Positions 44,129 through 51,258 of a stretch of 64,000 nucleotides of DNA are shown piece after piece; within the stretch, counting starts at the first letter, position 1, and every line of letters starts with the position of its first letter. Both the position numbers and the translations under genes were made by a program. Origin of the DNA: Caldilineae bacterium (GTDB lineage: Bacteria > Chloroflexota > Anaerolineae > Epilineales > Epilineaceae). The stretch is taken from contig JACKBJ010000001.1 of assembly GCA_020634625.1 (NCBI GenBank), positions 248,001 to 312,000 of the forward strand. The letters run 5' to 3'. The notes beneath the pieces are model-generated. The model did not search any database and was not told the DNA's origin. It saw only the letters and a list, made by a program, of their open reading frames with translations.

Positions 44129-45649
44129 ATGAACCTCTGGCGGATCCTGGAGACGGCGCGTGACCAGCATGGCGAGCGGATCGCGACCCGGGGCGCCAAC
44201 GGCGGGCGCGACTATCGGCAGCTGCACGCGGACGCGGTGGCGCTGGCCGAGCGCCTGATCGCGTCCGGGGTCGAGCCCGGCCACCGGGTCGCGCTGCTGG
44301 CCGACAATGTGCCGGCCTATCTGGATGCCTATTTCGCGGTGGCTGGCGCCGGCGCGATCCTGGTGCCGCTGAACGTCCGGCTGGCCGAGACCGAGCTGCG
44401 ACGCGTGCTCGCCGACGCCGACCCGAGCCTGCTGCTGGTCGCGCCGGCGCACGCCGCGCGCGGCGCCTCCCTCGTGGATGCTATGCGCCGGGCCAGCCTG
44501 CCCTTGGACATCGTCTCCGGCTCGTCACGCCGCGCGGCCGCGTTCGTCCCGCGGCTGGCGGGGGGCGATACGCCGGCCCAGCTCTACTTCACCAGCGGCA
44601 CCACCGGTCGCCCCAAGGGCGTCATCCTGACCCATCGCAACGTCGCGACGCACGCGCGGGCAGCCATGAACGAGCTGGCGATCGGTCCGAGCGACGTCTG
44701 GGGTCACATCGCGCCGCTCTTCCACCTGGCCGACGCATGGGCGACCTTCGCCATGACCCTGGCCGGTGGCCGCCACGCCTTCCTGGAACGGTTCGAGCCT
44801 GACGCTGCGCTGGCGTTGATGCGGGCGGAGGGCGTGACCCTGAGCAACCTCGTGCCCACGATGATCCAGCGCATGCTGGCGCGTCTGGATGCCGGCGAGC
44901 CGGCGCCAACCGGGCTGCGCCTCCTGCTCTCGGGCGGCGCGCCCATCGCCCCGTCGGTGGTCGGACGCATCCTCGATCGATTCGGCTGCGACTACGTCCA
45001 GACCTACGGCCTGACCGAGACGAGCCCCTACCTCACCCTGTCCCGCCTGAGTCCGGCCGAGCGCCGCCTGCCGCGCGAAGCCAGGCTGGCCCGGCTGGCG
45101 CGCACCGGCCGGCCCTTCGCGTCCGTCGAGGTCGAGGTCGTCCGACCGGATGGCGCCTCGGTGGAACGCAACGACCGCGAGGTGGGCGAGGTGCGTGCCC
45201 GCGGCGCGACCATCAGCCCGGGCTACTGGCAAGACGCGCTCGAGACGCGCGCAGCGCACCGCGAAGGCTGGTTCTACACCGGCGACCTCGCGACCTTGGA
45301 CGCCACCGGGAGCCTCCGGATCGTGGACCGTCGCAAGGACGTGATCCTCAGCGGCGGTGAGACGATCTACTCGATCGAAGTCGAGAACGCGATCCTCGGC
45401 CATCCCGCGGTGCTCGAATGCGCCGTGTACGGCGTGCCGGACGATGACCTCGGCGAGCGGGTCGTTGCCGCCGTCGTGCTCGGGTCCGGAGCGACCGTGG
45501 ATGCGGCAGCGCTCGTCGCCCACTGCCGAGCCCGGATCGGCGGCTTCAAGCTCCCGCGGACGATCCGCTTTCTGCCGGACCTGCCGCGAACCGGCTCCGG
45601 GAAGATCTCGAAACGGGCGCTGCGCGAGACGGATTTCGACCGCGACTGA
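44129..45649 (+). CDS. AMP-forming acyl-CoA synthetase / ligase
   Basis: I start at the ATG at 44129 (506 residues), ten bases after GGGAG. The adenylating-enzyme motifs are all present: YFTSGTTGRPKGVILTHRN for phosphate binding, QTYGLTETSPY, GWFYTGDLATLD and IVDRRKDVILSGGETIYSIEVE. The C-terminal Lys sits in GSGKISKRALRE. The enzyme activates a carboxylic acid with ATP and joins it to CoA. A long- or medium-chain fatty acid is likely but cannot be fixed. It follows the M20 gene, and a hairpin at 45658 lies between it and the convergent exoprotein gene. Confidence 0.88.
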   Translation: MNLWRILETARDQHGERIATRGANGGRDYRQLHADAVALAERLIASGVEPGHRVALLADNVPAYLDAYFAVAGAGAILVPLNVRLAETELRRVLADADPSLLLVAPAHAARGASLVDAMRRASLPLDIVSGSSRRAAAFVPRLAGGDTPAQLYFTSGTTGRPKGVILTHRNVATHARAAMNELAIGPSDVWGHIAPLFHLADAWATFAMTLAGGRHAFLERFEPDAALALMRAEGVTLSNLVPTMIQRMLARLDAGEPAPTGLRLLLSGGAPIAPSVVGRILDRFGCDYVQTYGLTETSPYLTLSRLSPAERRLPREARLARLARTGRPFASVEVEVVRPDGASVERNDREVGEVRARGATISPGYWQDALETRAAHREGWFYTGDLATLDATGSLRIVDRRKDVILSGGETIYSIEVENAILGHPAVLECAVYGVPDDDLGERVVAAVVLGSGATVDAAALVAHCRARIGGFKLPRTIRFLPDLPRTGSGKISKRALRETDFDRD

Positions 45650-45657
45650 CCCTCCGA

Positions 45658-45680
45658 CTGGCGCGCCGCGACGGCGCCAG
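45658..45680. terminator. hairpin between convergent ligase and exoprotein genes
   Basis: CTGGCGC and GCGCCAG form a 7-bp stem with a 9-base loop, nine bases after the ligase stop. It could act in both directions. Confidence 0.4.
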
Positions 45681-45716
45681 ACCCGGCGGCCTCGGCACCC
45701 TCGACCCGGGCTCCCA

Positions 45717-48700
45717 TCAGGGCCGATAGGGCCAGTTGCGCTCGGGCGGACAGGGGATCTCGATGGCGATCTGCTCGTAGATCGGGCCGAGATCCTCACC
45801 GTCGGGGGCATAGCGGAAGTCCTCCGGACGGGATGCCATCCGGCGCAGCGCATCCTGCTCCACGTCCTCACCCAAGCCGACCGTGAACAGCCGAACGCCG
45901 TCAGCCTTGAGCCGGGCGGCCGCCTCCAGGGCGCGCTCGACCGGTTCGGGGTTGCTGCGCCCGTCGGTCAACATGATCACGGCCGGGACGTGTTCGGCCA
46001 CCCGCTCCGCGCCGGCCAGGAGCTCGCGCGCGGCGTCCAGCCCCAGGTGGATGCGCGTGAACTCGCGGGTGTCGATGGCGCCCAGCGCGGCGTCGAGGGA
46101 CCCGCGATCGCCGGTCAATCGGCTGAGCACCTGGGCGTCGGCGTTGAAGACCACGATCGCCGCCTGGTCGCCCGGCAGTCGCATCCGATCCAGGAGGCGC
46201 CGCGCCGCCTCGATCGCCGCGTCGACCTTGGGCCGGCCGGCGCGGGTCGCGAAGCGCATCGTGGTCGAGGCATCGATGACCAGCACGACGTCGATCGCTT
46301 GTCGACCGGGGTCGCAGGGCGGGTCGGTCACGATCAAGGGCAGGTAGATCGGCGTCAAGGGCCGGGTCGCGGTCGGGCTGGGCGTCGCGGACGGGCGTCG
46401 GGTGGCGGTCGCCGTCGGCGTCGGGCTCAGGCTGGGCGAAGCCGGCGGGCTGGGGCTGGAGGTCGGGGACGGCGAAGGCGTCGGCGTCGGACCGCAGAGC
46501 ACTTCGAGATCGCCCATGCCAGCGCCGGGCAGCCATTCGCTGTGCTGCGGCGCGTCGACGCCGGCCATCCAGGGCTGCAATACGGGATTGCGTGGGAAGA
46601 GCCGTTCGAAGCAGGTGCGCTCGAGGCGCATCGGGTTGCCGGCGGCGTCGTACCAGACCACCCCCTCGGCCGGGACCAGCAACGTGGTTTGTGGCACGTT
46701 GGGCCGGGTGAGCTGAATGCGGTTGGCCAGCAGCTGGTCGGAGCGCTCGGCATACCCCAGGCCTCCCAGCAGGTGTCGATCGGCGGCGCTGCCGGCCGGT
46801 TGGCCGAAGTGCTCCGGATCGGCCGCCGCGCCGTCCCAGGCGCCGTCGACCCAGGGGATGCGTACGAGGTCGCCGATCCCGATGCCTGGCTTGCGGATGG
46901 TGCCGCCGTTTTGAATCTGGTAGGCGAGGGTCATGTCGGCATGCCGATCGTGTACCGCGACCAGCATCGCACCATCGGCCATGAACTCGATGTCGCTGAC
47001 CAGAGGCTGCGGGTAGACCGTCATCTGCGCCCGGCCGGCCGAGAGATCAAGGTAGCCCGAGTCCCAGGGCAACCAGTCGAGGGGCAGGTCGATGTCGGCG
47101 CCCACCTGGATGACGCCCGGAATCGAGACCGTGCCTCGCGGATAGGTCAAGGGGAAGCTCAGCTCGAGCCGCATGTCGGAGCCGTCGGGAAGCGAGGAGT
47201 AGACGTAGGCGGCCAGGTCCTCGCGGCGCCGGCTGCTCTCGGACGAGTTCGTCACCCCGTGGTAGAGTCGTCCGTCGGCGCGGCGCTTCAACGCGAAGGG
47301 TCGGGCGTCGCGGGCCCAAGGCTCGGCGACCGCACCGTGGTCGAAGCGATCCAACAGCTGGCCGTTGCTCAGGTCGTAGCGATAGATCCGACGATCGAAC
47401 AGGTTGGTCACGAAGAGCTCGGTCTCGTCCGGGTCGATGTCGATGTCGCCCAGGCTCATCTTCCCGGCCCAGTCGCGCGCGCCGTCGTCGCCGGTCTGGA
47501 TGGCACCATGCGGGTCTCGACCTGGGTTGGGCACCTGTGCGAAGGTGTCGACCGATCCGTTCGCGATGCGGCTGCGGTAGATCGCGCCCGGACCATCCGG
47601 TCCATAGTAGGCCATTCGTTTGTGGAACGCCGATGCGTAGAGCTGGGCCTCGCCGCCGGCATAGGCCAGCCCCCAGACGCTGCCGACCTGGCTGGCGTTG
47701 AGCAAGCCGTAGAGCGGGTTGTCGGCAGGCGTGTCCCGAAAGCCGATGACCATCGGAGCGTCGAACCCGAACTGGTCGAGCCCGGCCGGAGCGTTGCAGA
47801 CGGTCGCCGCCCAAGGGTTGTCGGTCAGACAGGCTTCTCGGATGCGCTCGTCGAAGCGCTCGGGTGTGCCCTGAGGTTGCGGGCTGGGCGTCAGCGCGAT
47901 GGCGGTCTGGGTCTGGCCGGCCTGCGCCGTGGCCGTCAGGGACACCGCTGTCGCCGTCGGAACCACGGCCGGATCGGGCGGCTCGAAGGGCCGACACAGG
48001 GGCTCCACGTCGCCCAGGCCGTTGGCGCCATCGAGGGCACTCGAGACCGCGATCGCCGCCAGGTCCTCGACCCGCATGATCGCGCCGCTCGCGTTCCAAT
48101 GCCAGACGGCACCGACCTGTGATGCATCGAACGGCGCTCGCAACGCCGACACCACGAGGTCGAAGCCGGGAAACGGCGCCAGCCCGCCGAACACGGCCTC
48201 GTCGAAGCCCGTAACGGAGGCGTCGACGTAGTGTTCCGGGCTGGTGATCACGGCCCACAGATCGCCGGCCCGACGCAGCGGAAGGATGTCGCCGACACCC
48301 GGATCGGGTCGGTTGGCGCGGCCGAGGCCAGCATGCATGTCGACCCAGCGATCGCGAAGGCCGAGGATCAGCGTCCCGTCCCGACCGAAGTCGATGTCCG
48401 AAAGCATCGGCTGTGCGCTCTGCTGGAATCCGGCATCCAGGCTGCCGACGATCACCGAGCTGTCCCAGCGCGACCAGCCCAGGCGCCGATCGTAATCCAG
48501 GTCGAAGCGCGTCAGCTCCTCCATCCGGCTGCCGTCTGGTTGTGAACGAAAGACGTAGCCGGCCAGCGTTCCGGGAGTGCTGTTGAACTCCAGGCTGTCG
48601 ACGACGCCGTGATACAGCCAGCCATCGTGGAACCCGAGCCCCATGAGCCGCGCGTTGCGTGCCCAATCGCGGTCCGCCGCGCCATGCCGGATCGGACCGA

Positions 48701-49421
48701 GCAGCTGCCCGCCCGGCAGGCCGATGCGTTCGATCCGGTTGAGCGTCAGGTTGCTCACGTAGAGCACGTCGCCGCTTGCGTCGAGCTCGATGTCGCCGAG
48801 GCCCGCGCGGCCGACCCAGTCTGCCGCATCGCGATCGCGGTTGCGCTGCCAGTCATGCCGATCGCTGCCGCCCAGGTCGGCCAGGGTTCGAATGGCACCG
48901 CTGGCCAGATCGATCCGATAGACCGCGCCGGCCCCGCCCGGCCCCCACCCCGCGGATCGCTTGTGATACGCCGCCGCGTAGAGCAGCCCACGCGTCGAGT
49001 CGAAGGCCAGCCCGTAGACGGTGCCCACCTGCCGCTGCTCGGCCAGGACGATCGGCGCATCGACGCCGTTGAACGCCAGGATCGCCGGTCGCCCGGCCGG
49101 ATAGGTGCCCGACTCCGTGAACGCCATCCGGCTGGTCACGAAGTAGGGCTCGAAGCTATGGCAGGCAAGCTCGACGCGGTCGAGCGTCCCCTGGGCCTGG
49201 GCCGGCGCAGGGCCTGGTTCTCGGCCCGTTTCGGGAGCCAGCACCATGGTGGCCCAGGCCGCCGCGGAAAGCGTCAGGCAACCGGCCAGGACGAAGTGCG
49301 CGCCAGGACGGCGGACCAGGTTCGGCTCCTTCGGGTCGATTCGACGGCTCGGCCGGCGCCGAGCCGACCAAGCTTGCCCGAGTCGATCGCGTCGGGCAAG
49401 CGCGGTCGGCAGCCTACGCAT
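45717..49421 (-). CDS. large secreted protein: twin propeller-like modules, YLP motif, Cys-bracketed VWA
   Basis: The 1234 residues (from the ATG at 49421) carry two homologous modules of about 430 residues. Each has QVGTVYGLAF / QVGSVWGLAY, then AAAYHKRSAGWGPGGAGAVYR / ASAFHKRMAYYGPDGPGAIYR, LGDIELD / LGDIDID and LYVSNL / LFVTNL. A Thr/Pro/Ser linker leads to IYLPLIVTDPPC, with YLPL at 1026-1029 and Cys1036. A VWA with DASTT (1050-1054; T for the last Ser) and MLTDG ends at IAIEIPCPPE (Cys1224). The N-terminal hydrophobic signal begins only at about residue 42, too late for a normal signal peptide, so the true start may be further in (see the finding at 49317). Surface protein of unknown ligand. 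Confidence 0.8.
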   Translation of the reverse strand: MRRLPTALARRDRLGQAWSARRRPSRRIDPKEPNLVRRPGAHFVLAGCLTLSAAAWATMVLAPETGREPGPAPAQAQGTLDRVELACHSFEPYFVTSRMAFTESGTYPAGRPAILAFNGVDAPIVLAEQRQVGTVYGLAFDSTRGLLYAAAYHKRSAGWGPGGAGAVYRIDLASGAIRTLADLGGSDRHDWQRNRDRDAADWVGRAGLGDIELDASGDVLYVSNLTLNRIERIGLPGGQLLGPIRHGAADRDWARNARLMGLGFHDGWLYHGVVDSLEFNSTPGTLAGYVFRSQPDGSRMEELTRFDLDYDRRLGWSRWDSSVIVGSLDAGFQQSAQPMLSDIDFGRDGTLILGLRDRWVDMHAGLGRANRPDPGVGDILPLRRAGDLWAVITSPEHYVDASVTGFDEAVFGGLAPFPGFDLVVSALRAPFDASQVGAVWHWNASGAIMRVEDLAAIAVSSALDGANGLGDVEPLCRPFEPPDPAVVPTATAVSLTATAQAGQTQTAIALTPSPQPQGTPERFDERIREACLTDNPWAATVCNAPAGLDQFGFDAPMVIGFRDTPADNPLYGLLNASQVGSVWGLAYAGGEAQLYASAFHKRMAYYGPDGPGAIYRSRIANGSVDTFAQVPNPGRDPHGAIQTGDDGARDWAGKMSLGDIDIDPDETELFVTNLFDRRIYRYDLSNGQLLDRFDHGAVAEPWARDARPFALKRRADGRLYHGVTNSSESSRRREDLAAYVYSSLPDGSDMRLELSFPLTYPRGTVSIPGVIQVGADIDLPLDWLPWDSGYLDLSAGRAQMTVYPQPLVSDIEFMADGAMLVAVHDRHADMTLAYQIQNGGTIRKPGIGIGDLVRIPWVDGAWDGAAADPEHFGQPAGSAADRHLLGGLGYAERSDQLLANRIQLTRPNVPQTTLLVPAEGVVWYDAAGNPMRLERTCFERLFPRNPVLQPWMAGVDAPQHSEWLPGAGMGDLEVLCGPTPTPSPSPTSSPSPPASPSLSPTPTATATRRPSATPSPTATRPLTPIYLPLIVTDPPCDPGRQAIDVVLVIDASTTMRFATRAGRPKVDAAIEAARRLLDRMRLPGDQAAIVVFNADAQVLSRLTGDRGSLDAALGAIDTREFTRIHLGLDAARELLAGAERVAEHVPAVIMLTDGRSNPEPVERALEAAARLKADGVRLFTVGLGEDVEQDALRRMASRPEDFRYAPDGEDLGPIYEQIAIEIPCPPERNWPYRP
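49317..49400 (-). promoter_or_regulatory. possible alternative start and upstream hairpin of the large exoprotein gene
   Basis: Read leftward, a hairpin CTTGCCCGA...TCGGGCAAG (49400-49392 with 49381-49373) is followed by AAGGAG and, six bases later, an in-frame CTG at 49319-49317. Starting there would give a normal signal peptide (LVRRPGAHFVLAGCLTL). Confidence 0.3.
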
Positions 49422-49482
49422 GGGCACGCCATTTGCGCTGCCCCTCGCCCCACGGCCGCTGGCCCGGCCTGGTCACGGCGGC

Positions 49483-49488
49483 TAGAAT
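49483..49488 (+). promoter_or_regulatory. possible -10 element of the aldolase gene
   Basis: TAGAAT lies 125 bases before the ATG at 49613. No -35 hexamer is recognisable, so support is weak. Confidence 0.25.
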
Positions 49489-49612
49489 CCCCGAGACATG
49501 CATGCATCATGAATCCGTGCCTGGCGAGACAGGGCACATGGCCCCGGGCTCGAGATCTGGAGCCCGGCGTGTCGCGTCGCGTTTCGCAAGGCCGCAGCAA
49601 GGAGACTGTCAC

Positions 49613-50632
49613 ATGAGTTCGTCCGACCTGGCCGCCACCGCCCGATCGCTCGTCGCGCCCGGCAAGGGCATCCTCGCCGCCGACGAGAGCACGGGCACCA
49701 TGACCAAGCGACTCGATGGTATCGGCGTGGCCTCCTCCGAAGCCACGCGCCGCGCCTACCGCGGCATGCTCTTCGAGACGCCGGGCATGGAGCAGCACAT
49801 CTCGGGCGTGATCCTCTATGACGAGACGATTCGACAGCAGGCGGATGACGGCCGCGCCTTTCCGGACCTGCTCGCGTCGCGCGGCGTCCTGCCGGGCATC
49901 AAGGTCGACAGCGGAGCCAAGGCCCTCGCCGGGCACCCGGGGGAGACGGTCACGGAGGGACTCGACGGCCTGCGCGAGCGATTGGCCGAGTATCGCGGCC
50001 TCGGCGCGCGCTTCGCCAAGTGGCGGGCCGTCATCGCCATCGGGCCGGGCCTTCCCAGCCCCGCATGCCTCGAGACCAACGCGCATGCCCTGGCGCGCTA
50101 TGCGGCGCTGTGCCAGGAGGCTGGCCTGGTGCCGATCGTGGAGCCCGAGGTGCTGATGGACGGTGCCCACGACCTCGATCGATGCGAGACGGTAACCACC
50201 GAGACCCTCGGCCTGCAGTTCGAGGCCCTACGTGCGCAGGGCGTGCAGCTCGAAGGCATGCTGCTGAAGCCGAACATGGTCATCAGCGGGACCCAGGCGC
50301 CGACGCGGGCTGGCGTCGCGGAAGTGGCCGCGGCGACGCTGCGTTGCTTCCGTCGCGTCGTTCCGGCGGCGGTCCCCGGCATCGTGTTCCTGTCGGGCGG
50401 ACAGAGCGACCTCGAGGCCACCGAGCACCTGGACGCCATGAACCGAATGGGGCCGCATCCCTGGCAGCTCAGCTTCAGCTACGGCCGCGCGTTGCAGGCG
50501 CCGGCGCTCGCGGCCTGGGCCGGCAAGGCGGAGAACCGTGAGACGGCGCAACGCATCTTCGCGCACCGCGCCGCCTGCAACGGCGCGGCCCGAGATGGGC
50601 GCTGGACCCGGTCGATGGAGCAGATGGGCTGA
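49613..50632 (+). CDS. fda: class I fructose-bisphosphate aldolase
   Basis: The ATG at 49613 follows AAGGAG by eight bases; 339 residues. It splits fructose-1,6-bisphosphate through a Schiff base. LAADESTGTM (21-30), GIKVDSG (Lys98), the acidic pair in PIVEPEV (Glu177, Glu179), the Schiff-base Lys219 in GMLLKPNMV and FLSGGQSDLEATEHL are in place. This is the animal/plant-like class I fold, less common in bacteria than class II. The first 60 in-frame codons upstream are excluded for lack of a ribosome-binding site. Glycolytic and gluconeogenic role. Confidence 0.93.
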   Translation: MSSSDLAATARSLVAPGKGILAADESTGTMTKRLDGIGVASSEATRRAYRGMLFETPGMEQHISGVILYDETIRQQADDGRAFPDLLASRGVLPGIKVDSGAKALAGHPGETVTEGLDGLRERLAEYRGLGARFAKWRAVIAIGPGLPSPACLETNAHALARYAALCQEAGLVPIVEPEVLMDGAHDLDRCETVTTETLGLQFEALRAQGVQLEGMLLKPNMVISGTQAPTRAGVAEVAAATLRCFRRVVPAAVPGIVFLSGGQSDLEATEHLDAMNRMGPHPWQLSFSYGRALQAPALAAWAGKAENRETAQRIFAHRAACNGAARDGRWTRSMEQMG

Positions 50633-51038
50633 TCCCGCGGGGCCACCGAAGACCCATGGCCGACCGCGCGCCGCTGCGGCAGCCGGCCACGACCTCGATG
50701 CCAACGCCGGTCGACGTGGTGGTTCGACCGGTGTTGGCGCTTGGGGCCCACGGCGAGCGCGAATCCGACGCACTCGGGGCACCCAAGCGGCTGACGGCTT
50801 CCGACCCGCTGGCCTTCCGACAGATTGACCCGCGCCGGCTCGAGACCTAGACTCTCTGGCGTTGCAGACGCTGCAACTCAGGTGGCGGACGCCGTCCGGG
50901 GGGGAATCGGACGCGAATCCGCCGTCGGCCCAGCAATTGGCGCGGTCGTGACGACCCCAACCCAGCATCAAGGTGCCTCGCTCCGAAGGGCACCCGGGTG
51001 GCGCTGCGCCTTGCACACATACGGACCCCAGGACACCC
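50633..51038. other. noncoding gap of about 400 bases after the aldolase gene
   Basis: The gap holds the hairpin at 50701-50737 but no convincing gene. A 64-codon frame from 50656 has no ribosome-binding site and no recognisable content. A CGTTGCAGACGCTGCAACT palindrome-like segment lies at about 50862-50880. The gap may contain the promoter and leader of the small gene at 51039. Confidence 0.5.
50701..50737 (+). terminator. hairpin after the aldolase gene
   Basis: CCAACGCCGGTCGA (50701-50714) pairs with TCGACCGGTGTTGG (50724-50737), 14 bp with one G:T pair, about 70 bases after the aldolase stop codon. Confidence 0.45.
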
Positions 51039-51236
51039 ATGCCAACCCTTGATCCGTTGTTCACGACGTCTGCCTCGACTCGACTCAGCGATGGGGAGAA
51101 GCGGGCGATCGTCCAGATGTTCGCGCATGGCTCGAGCATCCCCGATCTCGCCAGCTGGTACAAGGTCACCCAGGCCGACATTCGCGAGGTCTTGAAGCCG
51201 CACGTTCAGTTCGTGAACCAGGGCCGATCGCGCTAG
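51039..51236 (+). CDS. 65-residue helix-turn-helix protein
   Basis: The ATG at 51039 lies six bases after AGGA. The protein has one compact domain (about residues 15-58): LSDGEKRAIVQMFAHGSSI then PDLASWYKVTQADIREVLK. The pattern 'G.S...LA..Y.V....I...L' is the resolvase/sigma-region-4 type of helix-turn-helix. Its small size suggests a stand-alone DNA-binding protein. It is convergent with the acyl-CoA synthetase gene at 51259, and their ends are 22 bases apart. I do not recognise a named family. Confidence 0.6.
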   Translation: MPTLDPLFTTSASTRLSDGEKRAIVQMFAHGSSIPDLASWYKVTQADIREVLKPHVQFVNQGRSR

Positions 51237-51258
51237 CGCCGCTCGCCCCAGGCCGCGT

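Noticed and set aside
45357..48122. Rightward frame of 921 codons overlapping the ligase end and the large exoprotein
   Set aside because: It runs across two real genes in other frames and has low-complexity shadow composition.
50656..50850. 64-codon rightward frame after the aldolase gene
   Set aside because: No ribosome-binding site, no recognisable content, and it spans a hairpin; more likely noncoding.
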